Shown piece by piece: positions 56,433 to 64,000 of a stretch of DNA of 64,000 bases. The stretch's first letter is position 1, and each line of letters begins with the position of its first letter. The notes under the pieces are model-generated. The model did no database searches and was not told where the DNA came from. It saw only the letters and a list, made by a program, of their open reading frames with translations. The stretch lies in assembly GCF_012027355.1 (NCBI RefSeq), contig NZ_SNUH01000001.1, forward strand, positions 1,240,001 to 1,304,000, read 5' to 3'. A program made the position numbers and the translations under genes. The DNA is from Thermococcus sp. M36 (GTDB lineage: Archaea > Methanobacteriota_B > Thermococci > Thermococcales > Thermococcaceae).

Positions 56433-57307
56433 CATATCAACCCCCTTGTGGAGAGGGCGTCCCAGTACGTGAAGACCGGGCCGTCCTTGCAGACGTACTT
56501 GATTGAGGTGCTTGTCCCGACGATGCAGTGGCCGCACTTGCCTACTCCGCAGCGCATGCGCCTTTCGAGGGTCATGTAAATCCTCCCCGGAGAGAGCTTC
56601 CTGTCAAGGAGCTCCCTGATAACGAACTTGTACATGACCGGGGGGCCGCAAATGAGGGCGTAGGTGTTGTTCACGTCGAACTCCTCCCCGCGGAAGAGGT
56701 CGGTAACGACGCCCCGGCAGACCCTGTCCGAGAAGCCCTTCTCAAGGTAGATGCACGACGGGCTTTCCACCTCATAGGCCAGCTTTACGGAGCAGTTCAT
56801 GGCCTCACCGTGCTTCAGGAGGTGGATTATCTCGTCGCGGAAGAGGATGTCCTCGTAGGCCTTCGTGCCGTAGAGGAGCCAGATGTGTTCATATTTTCCT
56901 GAATCAATCGCGTACCAGAGGACGGACCTCAACGGCGCCATCCCGAGACCGCCGGCGACGAGGATAAGGTTCGAGCCTTCCATCCTCTCCATCGGAAAGC
57001 CGTTGCCGTAGGGTCCTCTAATGCCTACTATCTCACCCTCCTTCATCCTGTGGATAAACTTCGTCATCCTGCCGACCTTCCTGATGCATAGCTGGAGGTA
57101 GCCCCTTCTCGTCGGGGATGAACAGAGGCTTATCGGGAACTCGCCGAAGCCCCTTATGTCCACGATGACGAACTGGCCCGGCTTGAACTCGAACTTCTCC
57201 CCAACATCGGGGTCTATAAAGCGTAGCGTGAAGAGCTTCTCCCTGGGGGTGAGGTCCTTGACCTCCAGGATCCTCGCGTCGTAGGATATGTATGGATTCT
57301 CGGTCAT
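56432..57307 (-). CDS. Cytosolic sulfhydrogenase gamma (NAD(P)H/FAD) subunit
   Basis: 291 residues of ferredoxin-NADP reductase type. FAD site: FPISLCSSPTRRGYLQL. Nucleotide site: LILVAGGLGMAPLRSVL and YALICGPPVMYKFV. The C-terminal 2Fe-2S motif is CGVGKCGHCIVG...YVCKDGPVF. It exchanges hydride with NAD(P)H and passes electrons to beta and delta. ATG 57307 overlaps the beta stop by 4 bases. Confidence 0.93.
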   Translation of the reverse strand: MTENPYISYDARILEVKDLTPREKLFTLRFIDPDVGEKFEFKPGQFVIVDIRGFGEFPISLCSSPTRRGYLQLCIRKVGRMTKFIHRMKEGEIVGIRGPYGNGFPMERMEGSNLILVAGGLGMAPLRSVLWYAIDSGKYEHIWLLYGTKAYEDILFRDEIIHLLKHGEAMNCSVKLAYEVESPSCIYLEKGFSDRVCRGVVTDLFRGEEFDVNNTYALICGPPVMYKFVIRELLDRKLSPGRIYMTLERRMRCGVGKCGHCIVGTSTSIKYVCKDGPVFTYWDALSTRGLI

Positions 57308-58308
57308 TGCAGGGACCCCCTCACCTCGTCGAGAACCTTAACGTGCTCTATCTTTGCCGGGCAGAACTCGTCACACCTCCCGCAACCGACGCAGTTGAAG
57401 CCGGCCGAGGGATCGAAGTAGCTCTTGCAGTAATACCTGTGCCTGAAGCGGTCTAAGCGGGTCGGCCTGAAGTTGTGCCCCCCGGCGACTAACCCATGGC
57501 TCTCCATGAAACACGAGTCGTAGCGCCTCTCCCTCACTGCCTCATAGGCGTTGAGCCACTTGTCACATACCTCATAACAGCGGCACGTCGGACACACCAT
57601 GTTGCAGTTGCCGCAGGCGAGGCATATGTCTGCATACTTCTTCCACACCGGGCTGTTGTAGGCTAGGTCGAGCATGTCCGCCAGGCCCTCCTTGTTGAGC
57701 TCCTTCTTGAAGGACTTCGCTCTCCTCTCCTCAAAGGCCCTGAAATTGGCGAGGTCTTCTTCTGTTACCTCATCAAAGAGCTCCTCGTGCTCCCAGGCTA
57801 TCTCATGCCCCCTCACGCTTCCGACCCTTACCAGCCAGCCGTCGGGGAGCTCATGGAGGAAGAGGTCGAAGCCGTCCATCGCAAAGTCCGTTCCGAGGCT
57901 TTTGCAGAAGCAGTACTCGTCGGGCATGCAGCTGATGCCGATTACGATGGCGTTCTCTCGCCTGACCCTGTAGTACGGGTCGGCCGGCTCCTCCAGGTAC
58001 ACCTTGTCGAGGATTTTCAGCCCGTGGATATCACAGGAGTGTACCCCGAAGAGGACGAACGGTTCATCGTTGATACCATTCTCCCATCTGCCGTTCTTCA
58101 GGCGGAGAATCGTGTCCCTGGGCATTACGAAGAACTTCTTCGGTGGGAGCATTGTCCTGTTGTAATCAAGGGACATCTCTTCCGCCCTCTGAACCTCCTG
58201 GAAAGAATAGATGTTGCCCTTTTTTACGGGGCCGTATACTTTTCCTAGGGCCTTTAATGAGTTGAAGAACTTCTCAAAATTTTCGGAAGACAATTTTATG
58301 TATCTCAA
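57304..58308 (-). CDS. Cytosolic sulfhydrogenase beta (Fe-S) subunit
   Basis: 334 residues, first gene of the operon. The C-terminal half has two 4Fe-4S clusters, CLACGNCNMVCPTCRCYEV and CVGCGRCDEFCPAKI, and the N-terminal half has YNRTMLPPKKFFVMP and VHSCDIHGLKILDKVYL. GGTGAT with a 4-base spacer precedes TTG 58308, and the resulting MRYIKLSSENF matches the usual MRYVKL start; ATG 58314 is the alternative. The length (334) is nearer to hydrogenase II-type beta subunits than to the longer type I. Confidence 0.9.
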   Translation of the reverse strand: MRYIKLSSENFEKFFNSLKALGKVYGPVKKGNIYSFQEVQRAEEMSLDYNRTMLPPKKFFVMPRDTILRLKNGRWENGINDEPFVLFGVHSCDIHGLKILDKVYLEEPADPYYRVRRENAIVIGISCMPDEYCFCKSLGTDFAMDGFDLFLHELPDGWLVRVGSVRGHEIAWEHEELFDEVTEEDLANFRAFEERRAKSFKKELNKEGLADMLDLAYNSPVWKKYADICLACGNCNMVCPTCRCYEVCDKWLNAYEAVRERRYDSCFMESHGLVAGGHNFRPTRLDRFRHRYYCKSYFDPSAGFNCVGCGRCDEFCPAKIEHVKVLDEVRGSLQ

Positions 58309-58382
58309 GGGCATCACCGCCTTGTAAGGGCTTACAGTTTTAAGTTTGTAAAGGGGTGATTTAAGAATTTTTCAAACGGTTG

Positions 58383-58405
58383 GTTGTTAACCAGATGTTG
58401 CGAAC
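58383..58405. promoter_or_regulatory. SurR operator (GTTn3AACn5GTTn3AAC)
   Basis: GTTgttAAC at 58383-58391, a 5-base spacer, and GTTgcgAAC at 58397-58405. The combination GTTn3AACn5GTT is the published extended SurR motif, here with a second complete half. It lies upstream of both divergent promoters: about 40 bases from the hydrogenase TATA (ACTTAAAAC near 58337-58345) and 19 bases before the TATAAA at 58425-58430. SurR is a thiol-switch factor that controls hydrogenase genes in response to sulfur. Confidence 0.8.
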
Positions 58406-58423
58406 TTGTACTTTAGTGCACCC

Positions 58424-58430
58424 TTATAAA
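58424..58430 (+). promoter_or_regulatory. TATA box of the NuoE-NuoF-NuoG-like operon
   Basis: ttataaa lies 45 bases before the ATG at 58475, giving a transcript start near 58452 and a 23-base leader that contains GGTGAT. The SurR site ends 19 bases upstream. Confidence 0.55.
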
Positions 58431-58474
58431 CATTGGTGTCGAGACTTTTTCGAAAACCCTCCTGGTGATGCAAG

Positions 58475-58939
58475 ATGGAATCCTCCTTTGATTACATACT
58501 CTCTTATCCCCCGGAACCGAGTTCACTGATACCTCTCCTCCAGCGGACGCAGGAGCGCTTTGGCTACCTTCCCAGGGAGGCCATGGAGGAGATAGCGAAC
58601 TACCTCGGCGTCCCGCTCAGCAGGGTCTACGGAGTGGCCACCTTCTACGCCCAGTTCCGCTTTGAGCCCCTTGGAAAGTACGTCATTAAAATCTGCCACG
58701 GTACAGCCTGCCATGTCAACGGTGCCGTGAACATCTCCCAGGCTATAACCGAGGAGCTCGGCATTGAGGAGGGCCAGACAACGGAGGACGGCCTCGTAAC
58801 TCTCGAGCGCGTCGCCTGCCTCGGCTGCTGCAGTTTGGCACCTGTGATAATGATAAACGAGAAGGTCTTCGGCAAGCTCACGCCCGAGAAGGTCAGAAAA
58901 CTGATGAAGCAGCTCAAGGAGGGGAAGCTCGATGTCTGA
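58475..58939 (+). CDS. NuoE-like 2Fe-2S subunit (BfuC/NfnC type)
   Basis: 154 residues. Thioredoxin-like 2Fe-2S domain with HGTACHVNGA and CLGCCSLAPV giving the four Cys, preceded by a helical N-terminal part (LIPLLQRTQERFGYLPREAM). The operon also codes for NuoF-like and NuoG/GltD-like proteins, and no membrane Complex I subunits are present, so it is part of a soluble electron-transfer complex. Overlaps the next gene by 8 bases. Confidence 0.88.
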   Translation: MESSFDYILSYPPEPSSLIPLLQRTQERFGYLPREAMEEIANYLGVPLSRVYGVATFYAQFRFEPLGKYVIKICHGTACHVNGAVNISQAITEELGIEEGQTTEDGLVTLERVACLGCCSLAPVIMINEKVFGKLTPEKVRKLMKQLKEGKLDV

Positions 58940-60734
58940 GATCAAGGCCATAGCGGTTGGCATGAACTCCTGCGGTATCGCGGCGGGAGCAAAGGAGACC
59001 TACGAGGCCATAAAGCAGGAGCTTGAGAAGAGAAACCTTGATGTTAAGCTCAAGATAGTCGGCTGCGTTGGGATGTGCTACCGCGAGCCACTGGTTGACA
59101 TCATCACTGAGGACGAGATAATCACCTACGGGCACGTTGACCCCAAAAAGGTTCCAAGGATTATTGAGGAGCATGTCATAAATGGAAAGCCTGTAGAGGA
59201 GTGGATAGTGAAGAGGGACTGGTGGGAGAACGGCAAGAGGAAAACGTGGGACGTTGACGGCTACTTCGCCAAGCAGAAGAAAATAGTTCTCGAAAACTCC
59301 GGCTACATTGACCCGGAGAACATAGACGAGTACATTCAAGCAGGAGGCTACGAGGCACTCAAAAAGGCCCTTCAGATGGAGCCTGAGGAGATCATAGAGG
59401 TCATCACCAAGTCCGGACTCAGAGGGAGGGGCGGAGCAGGCTTCCCAACCGGACTGAAGTGGAAGTTCACCCGCCAGGCGAAAGGGGACGAGAAATACAT
59501 TGTCTGCAACGCCGATGAAGGTGACCCCGGTGCTTTTATGGACAGGAACGTTCTGGAAGGCGACCCTCACCGTGTAATCGAGGGCATGATAATCGGTGCC
59601 TACGCTATTGGGGCGACCAAAGGGTTCATCTACGTCAGGGCTGAGTACCCGCTCGCCATAAGGCGCCTCAAGATAGCTCTGAAGCAGGCGCGAGAGAGGG
59701 GCTTCCTCGGCGAGAACATCCTCGGCTCGGGCTTCTCCTTCGACATCGTCATCAAGGAAGGTGCTGGGGCCTTCGTCTGCGGTGAGGAAACGGCTCTGAT
59801 AGCTTCCATTGAGGGCAAGCGCGGAATGCCGAGGCCGAGACCGCCCTATCCAGCTCAAAAGGGCCTCTGGGGCAAGCCCACGAACATAAACAACGTCGAA
59901 ACCTGGGCAAATGTGCCCTGGATAATAAAGCACGGCTGGGAGGCCTACGCCGCCATCGGCACCGAGAAGAGCAAGGGGACAAAGGTCTTCGCGCTCTCGG
60001 GCAAGATAAAGCACGGCGGAAACGTCGAAGTTCCTATGGGCATAACCCTCCGCGAGATACTCTACGAGATTGGCGGGGGGACGAAGACGGGTAAGAGGAT
60101 TAAAGCCGTCCAGCTCGGCGGCCCCTCGGGCGGCTGTATTCCCGAGTACCTGTTCGACACCCCCGTTGACTACGAGAGCGTCAATGCCACCGGAGCGATA
60201 ATGGGGAGCGGCGGAATGGTCGTTATGGATGAGGACACCTGTATGGTCGACGTTGCTAGGTTCTTCCTCGACTTCACGGTGAAAGAATCCTGCGGCAAGT
60301 GCACCTTCTGCCGCCTGGGGACGAAGAGGATGTGGGAGATTCTGGACAAGTTCACGAGGGGAGAGGCAACCGAAGAGGACCTTGAGAAGCTCGAAAGGCT
60401 TGCCTACCAGGTCAAAGCTGGTTCGCTCTGCGGCCTAGGTCAGACCGCGCCCAACCCGGTTCTGACGACGCTCCGTTACTTCAGGGACGAATACCTCGCC
60501 CACATTGAGGGCAAGTGTCCAGCCAAGGTGTGCAAGCCGCTCATCAAGTACGTAATAATCGCCGACAGGTGCACGGGCTGTACAGCATGTGCGATCTTCT
60601 GTCCCGTCAAGGCCATCAGCGGCGAGAGGCTCAAACCGCACTTCATTGATCAGGAGGCATGCATAAAGTGCGGCACCTGCTACGAGGTGTGCCGGTTCAA
60701 CGCGATTGAAATCCTCACCGGGAGGGATGAGTGA
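58932..60734 (+). CDS. NuoF-like FMN subunit (BfuB/NfnB type)
   Basis: 600 residues. An N-terminal 2Fe-2S-like domain (MNSCGIAAGAKETYEAI...GCVGMC), the FMN and NADH site (GRGGAGFPTGLKW, NADEGDPGAFMDR, GAGAFVCGEETALIASIEG), a NuoF 4Fe-4S motif (ESCGKCTFCRLGTKRM) and a C-terminal 2x4Fe-4S ferredoxin domain (CTGCTACAIFCPVKAI, CIKCGTCYEVCRFNAI). The extra ferredoxin and 2Fe-2S domains are typical of electron-bifurcating enzymes of the Bfu family. The stop TGA shares a base with the next start. Confidence 0.9.
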   Translation: MSEIKAIAVGMNSCGIAAGAKETYEAIKQELEKRNLDVKLKIVGCVGMCYREPLVDIITEDEIITYGHVDPKKVPRIIEEHVINGKPVEEWIVKRDWWENGKRKTWDVDGYFAKQKKIVLENSGYIDPENIDEYIQAGGYEALKKALQMEPEEIIEVITKSGLRGRGGAGFPTGLKWKFTRQAKGDEKYIVCNADEGDPGAFMDRNVLEGDPHRVIEGMIIGAYAIGATKGFIYVRAEYPLAIRRLKIALKQARERGFLGENILGSGFSFDIVIKEGAGAFVCGEETALIASIEGKRGMPRPRPPYPAQKGLWGKPTNINNVETWANVPWIIKHGWEAYAAIGTEKSKGTKVFALSGKIKHGGNVEVPMGITLREILYEIGGGTKTGKRIKAVQLGGPSGGCIPEYLFDTPVDYESVNATGAIMGSGGMVVMDEDTCMVDVARFFLDFTVKESCGKCTFCRLGTKRMWEILDKFTRGEATEEDLEKLERLAYQVKAGSLCGLGQTAPNPVLTTLRYFRDEYLAHIEGKCPAKVCKPLIKYVIIADRCTGCTACAIFCPVKAISGERLKPHFIDQEACIKCGTCYEVCRFNAIEILTGRDE

Positions 60735-63592
60735 TGGTCAGGGTCATCATAAACGGTAAGGAAGTTGACGCCCCTGAAGGGAAGCCCCTCATGGATTTCC
60801 TCCGTGAAATCGGGGAGCACGTGCCCGGTTTCTGCTACACCGGGGAGCTTGAGCCCTACGGCTCCTGCAGGCTGTGCCTTGTAAAGACGCAGAGGGGAGT
60901 TACAACATCGTGCACCCTCAGGCCGATGGAGGGACTCTCGGTCGAGACACTCACCGACGAAGTCGTCTCAATGAGAAAGACTGCCCTTGAGCTTATCCTC
61001 TCAGACCACTACGGCGACTGTATCGGTCCGTGTCAGGAAGGCTGTCCTGCACACAGCGACGTACAGGGCTACCTCGCTCTCATAGCGATGGGCAAGTACC
61101 ACGAGGCCGTTAAGCTCATGAAGGAGAAGTACATCCTTCCGGCCGTTCTTGGGAGAGTTTGTCCGGCCTTCTGTGAGGACGCCTGCAGGAGGAACCTCGT
61201 GGAGGAGCCTCTGGCAATAAGGCAGCTCAAGAGGTTTGCCGCCGACTACGACCTTGAGCACGGCCCGTGGATGCCCGAGATTCCGCCTTCGACCGGGAAG
61301 AGGGTGGCGGTGGTGGGTGGTGGGCCCGCGGGTCTCGCATGTGCCTACTACCTCAGGACGATGGGACATGAAGTTACTATCTTTGAGGCGATGCCGGAGC
61401 TCGGCGGCATGATGCGCTACGGCATTCCACCCTACAGGCTCCCGAGGGACGTGCTCGACAAGGACATAGCGACGGTCATAAACACGGGGATAGAGGTGAG
61501 AACGAACACTGCCCTTGGAAGGGACATCACCTTAGAGGAGCTCAGGGAGAAGTACGATGCTGTCTTCCTCGGTGTCGGTGCGTGGAGAAGCAGGAAGATG
61601 GGCATTCCGGGGGAAGACCTCGACGGCGTCATGCACGGTATAGAGTTCCTGAGAAAGGTAAACATGGGCGAGAAGGTCGAGCTCGGGGAGCGCGTTATAG
61701 TTGTCGGCGGTGGAAACACTGCCATGGACGTCGCTAGGACGGCACTGAGGCTCGGTGCAAAGGTTACCGTCGTCTACAGGCGCTCCAGGGCTGAAATGCC
61801 GGCCAACGAGCGCGAGGTGGAGGAGGCCGAGGAGGAAGGCGTCGAGTTCCTATTCCTGACGAACCCGGTTAAGATACTCGGCGATGGCAGAGTCGAGGAG
61901 GTAGAGCTCATCAGAATGAAGCTTGGAGAGCCGGACGCGAGCGGAAGGAGGAGGCCGATCCCGATAGAGGGCTCGAACTTCAGAGTTAAAGCGGACAACG
62001 TGATCCTGGCCATAGGCCAGTACTGCGACGAAGAGTTCCTCAAGAGTCTCGGGATAGAGGCAAAGAGGGGCAAAGCCCTTGTGGATGAGATAACACTCCA
62101 AACTAGCATTGAAGGTGTTTTCGCCGGTGGAGACCTCGTTCTCGGCCCATCGACTGTCATAGAAAGCATAGCCACGGGCAGGAGAGCCGCGATAATGATA
62201 GACCTCTACCTCAAAGGCAAGCTTGAGAAGGCAAAAGCCGTTCTCACGGAGCCGGTGAAGCACGTGAAGGACGTAGTTGAGGACGAAGACCTCTATCGGG
62301 TTCTCTTCGACCTGAGGCCCTACAACCACTGGAAGAAGGTCACGGAGAAGGACTACGAGCATGTGGAGAGAAAGCCGAGGGCAAAGGTGAAGCTCCTCGA
62401 TCCCGAAAAGCGGAGGAGAAGCTTCGAGGAGGTCGAGCCCGCTTTGACCGAGGAGCAGGTGCTCAAGGAAGCAGAGCGGTGTATGAGCTGCGGCTGTATG
62501 GAGGTCTTCCGCTGCAAGCTGAGGGAATACGCAACGCTCTACGACGCGAAGCAGGATGCTTTCGAGGGAGAGCAGAACAAGTTTGAGCTTGATGAGAGCC
62601 ACCCATGGATCACCCTTGACAACAACAAGTGCGTCCTCTGCGGCCAGTGCATCAACTTCACCCATGAGGTAGCCGGAGAAGGAGTCGTGGACTACCTCTT
62701 CAGGGGCTTCAAGACCATGATTTCACCGCCCCTCGGGGAGAAGCTCGGTGATATGGATGGGAGGTTCATAGGCGAGCTCATCGACATCTGCCCGGTTGGA
62801 GCGATTACAGAGAAGCTGCCCTTCATCAAGCCCGGTCCGTGGAAGACGAAAGCCGTTCCAACGGTCTGCAACGGCTGTTCCTTTGCCTGCGAGATGAATA
62901 TAGAGGTCTACGACGGCATTCTCGTAAGGGCGTCGAGCAGAGCTGATTCATGGAACCTTCACCTCTGCGACTACTGCCGCTTCGGAAGGCCCTGGGCCGA
63001 GGATCTGGCTCAGCCGCTCCTCAACGGCGAACCGGTGAGCTGGGAGGAGGCTAAAAAGTTCCTTGCCGAGAAGAGCTATGCATTAATCCTCACGCCCGAG
63101 CTCACCAACGAGGAGATAGTCTTTTTCAAGGAGTTTGCCGAGAGGAAGGGCATCCCAATAGGCGCGATGGTCGAGGAGGGCCTCTCTACAGCAACCTTCG
63201 AGGACATCAGGAAGGCGAAGCGCGTTCTCCTCAAGGCTGACGTTGAGAAGTTCCCGCTCCTCAAGATACTGCTGAAGGGCAAGGAAATCGTCGAGGAGGG
63301 CTATGATGTAGCCGTGCTCGAGGCTCCGGCTCAGCCGCTCGACGTCCCAACGCTGATCCTACACGAAGGCGTCAATGCCGCTGGACTGCTGAGAGCTGGG
63401 ATAAAGGGCATTCCCCAGAGCGACGCCTACGTGGTAATAGGGAGGCCTAAGGGAGAGCTCAAAGGTGAAGTCTTAGTCCTTCCTGCTGGTCTGTGGGCGG
63501 AGAAAGCCGGAACGGTCACCAACGCCTTCAACATGGAGCTGAAGGTCGGAAGGGCCAGGGAGGGCTTCAGCCCGGTGGAGCTCTTCCAGTGA
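60734..63592 (+). CDS. NuoG/GltD fusion subunit (NfnA/BfuA-like)
   Basis: 952 residues. Domains in order: NuoG-type 2Fe-2S (Cys at 34, 45, 48, 60), a GltD-like Fe-S entry (CIGPCQEGCPAHSDVQGYL and CPAFCEDACRRN), an FAD site (VAVVGGGPAGLACAYYL), an NADPH site (VIVVGGGNTAMDVARTAL), a second FAD segment (AGGDLVLGPSTVIESIATG), CMSCGCMEVFRCKL, then a NuoG-type Cys cluster (CVLCGQCINFTHEVAGEG) and a 4Fe-4S domain like molybdopterin oxidoreductases (CNGCSFACEM...CDYC), ending in a degenerate helical tail. It suggests a link between NADPH and NuoF-bound NADH plus ferredoxin. GGAGGG and ATG 60734 set the start. Confidence 0.85.
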   Translation: MVRVIINGKEVDAPEGKPLMDFLREIGEHVPGFCYTGELEPYGSCRLCLVKTQRGVTTSCTLRPMEGLSVETLTDEVVSMRKTALELILSDHYGDCIGPCQEGCPAHSDVQGYLALIAMGKYHEAVKLMKEKYILPAVLGRVCPAFCEDACRRNLVEEPLAIRQLKRFAADYDLEHGPWMPEIPPSTGKRVAVVGGGPAGLACAYYLRTMGHEVTIFEAMPELGGMMRYGIPPYRLPRDVLDKDIATVINTGIEVRTNTALGRDITLEELREKYDAVFLGVGAWRSRKMGIPGEDLDGVMHGIEFLRKVNMGEKVELGERVIVVGGGNTAMDVARTALRLGAKVTVVYRRSRAEMPANEREVEEAEEEGVEFLFLTNPVKILGDGRVEEVELIRMKLGEPDASGRRRPIPIEGSNFRVKADNVILAIGQYCDEEFLKSLGIEAKRGKALVDEITLQTSIEGVFAGGDLVLGPSTVIESIATGRRAAIMIDLYLKGKLEKAKAVLTEPVKHVKDVVEDEDLYRVLFDLRPYNHWKKVTEKDYEHVERKPRAKVKLLDPEKRRRSFEEVEPALTEEQVLKEAERCMSCGCMEVFRCKLREYATLYDAKQDAFEGEQNKFELDESHPWITLDNNKCVLCGQCINFTHEVAGEGVVDYLFRGFKTMISPPLGEKLGDMDGRFIGELIDICPVGAITEKLPFIKPGPWKTKAVPTVCNGCSFACEMNIEVYDGILVRASSRADSWNLHLCDYCRFGRPWAEDLAQPLLNGEPVSWEEAKKFLAEKSYALILTPELTNEEIVFFKEFAERKGIPIGAMVEEGLSTATFEDIRKAKRVLLKADVEKFPLLKILLKGKEIVEEGYDVAVLEAPAQPLDVPTLILHEGVNAAGLLRAGIKGIPQSDAYVVIGRPKGELKGEVLVLPAGLWAEKAGTVTNAFNMELKVGRAREGFSPVELFQ

Positions 63593-63606
63593 CTTTTCTT
63601 TTACCT
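63593..63606 (+). terminator. T-rich terminator after the bifurcating-complex operon
   Basis: TGA is followed at once by acttttcttttac, a T-rich stretch that fits an archaeal terminator. The convergent asparagine synthetase gene ends at 63650. Confidence 0.4.
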
Positions 63607-63649
63607 CTCTCCATGGATGAGTGAAAAAACGGAAATAACGATTGGGAGC

Positions 63650-64000
63650 TCAAATAACCGCCGGAACTCCCGGGATTCTCGGGAAGGGCTGAACCTCCGC
63701 TATGTGCTCAGCCCCGACCATGTACCTGATGAGCCTCTCGATGCCTATGCCCGCTCCAGCGCTCGGCCTCAGGAGGCCCGCTTTGGCGACCTCGAGGTAG
63801 GGTCTGAAGGCGTCAAGGCTTATGCCTGCCTTCTTCATTTTTCTGACTATTACCTCGTACTCCCACTCCCTCTCGCCACCGCTGGAAACCTCTCCGTAGC
63901 CCTCCGGTAGGTAGAGGTCGTAGTTCCTGAAGTGGCCGGGCCTTTCGGGGTCCTCCCTGTCGTAGAACTCCCTCTCAATGTCCGTCACCCAGAAGGGCTC
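63650..64000 (-). CDS. Archaeal asparagine synthetase (AsnRS-related), partial
   Basis: The C-terminal 116 residues are visible; the 5' part is beyond the right edge. Class II synthetase motif 3 is LRPSAGAGIGIERLIRYMVG, preceded by PERPGHFRNYDLYLPEGYGE and EVSSGGEREWEYEVIVRKM. This set matches the archaeal AsnA-type protein that lacks an anticodon domain and makes asparagine from aspartate, ATP and ammonia. The alternative of a true asparaginyl-tRNA synthetase is less likely from the PERPGHF segment. Confidence 0.85.
   Translation of the reverse strand, partial: EPFWVTDIEREFYDREDPERPGHFRNYDLYLPEGYGEVSSGGEREWEYEVIVRKMKKAGISLDAFRPYLEVAKAGLLRPSAGAGIGIERLIRYMVGAEHIAEVQPFPRIPGVPAVI

Noticed and set aside
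58318-58474. C/D box sRNA or other small RNA in the hydrogenase intergenic region
   Set aside because: No paired C (RUGAUGA) and D (CUGA) boxes with suitable spacing; the conserved elements are fully explained by SurR sites and TATA boxes.
58914-60014. A 366-codon open frame antisense to the NuoF-like gene
   Set aside because: The sense strand has all NuoF motifs; the antisense protein has no recognisable motif and no ribosome binding site.

Overview
This window looks like chromosomal DNA of a hyperthermophilic archaeon of the order Thermococcales, most likely Thermococcus. The signs are the moderately high GC coding bias, archaeal TATA boxes about 25 bases before starts, GGTGAT/GGTGGT ribosome binding sites, and marker genes: a proteasome-SBDS-exosome operon, an intein-bearing MCM beside Gins23, a cytosolic sulfhydrogenase operon, a SurR-type operator, and CGP-CTERM secreted proteins. 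About 62 protein genes or gene remnants are packed head to tail. I see no tRNA, rRNA, CRISPR array or transposase, and no gap over 300 bases without a gene or gene remnant.

Layout. 1-20.5 kb: housekeeping and transport genes. These include a HAD hydrolase, a TOPRIM/DUF3226-like protein with a membrane partner, an S-layer-like secreted protein, two MFS exporters (one behind a PadR repressor), a RecJ-like DHH nuclease, L-asparaginase, a TupABC-type tungstate importer, nicotinamidase, an AI-2E-family membrane protein, an IorA alpha subunit without an adjacent beta subunit, and MazG. 20.46-29.44 kb: an AT-richer accessory island on the minus strand coding for secreted or membrane-anchored proteins. 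It holds an M64-like metalloprotease gene broken by a G8 tract, two CGP-CTERM proteins, three mutually related signal-anchored proteins, and three decayed pieces of further copies of the metalloprotease and CGP-CTERM genes. I read it as the eroded product of tandem duplication, and it is the most unusual part of the window.

29.6-38.4 kb: a HIT hydrolase, then psmA-SBDS-rrp4-rrp41-rrp42 (protein and RNA turnover), an archaeal SepF, a ZPR1 zinc protein, an ASCH-like protein, homoserine dehydrogenase and a four-CBS protein. 38.5-48.6 kb: one minus-strand series, Gins23-MCM-aIF2beta followed by a Na+-pumping methylmalonyl-CoA decarboxylase operon (carboxyltransferase, gamma, biotin carrier, beta). 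The MCM carries two large inteins.

48.7-54.3 kb: a phosphodiesterase, two unknown proteins, RtcA, and an operon of two DUF257 proteins, an EF-Tu-domain-2-like barrel and a TatD-like hydrolase. 54.4-63.6 kb: a redox locus. A cytosolic NiFe sulfhydrogenase operon (beta, gamma, delta, alpha) diverges from a NuoE-NuoF-(NuoG/GltD fusion) operon that resembles flavin-based electron-bifurcating NfnABC/Bfu complexes. The two share an intergenic region with a full extended SurR motif, so both are likely tied to the sulfur/redox switch and could exchange electrons among H2, NAD(P)H and ferredoxin. The window ends inside an archaeal asparagine synthetase (AsnRS-related).
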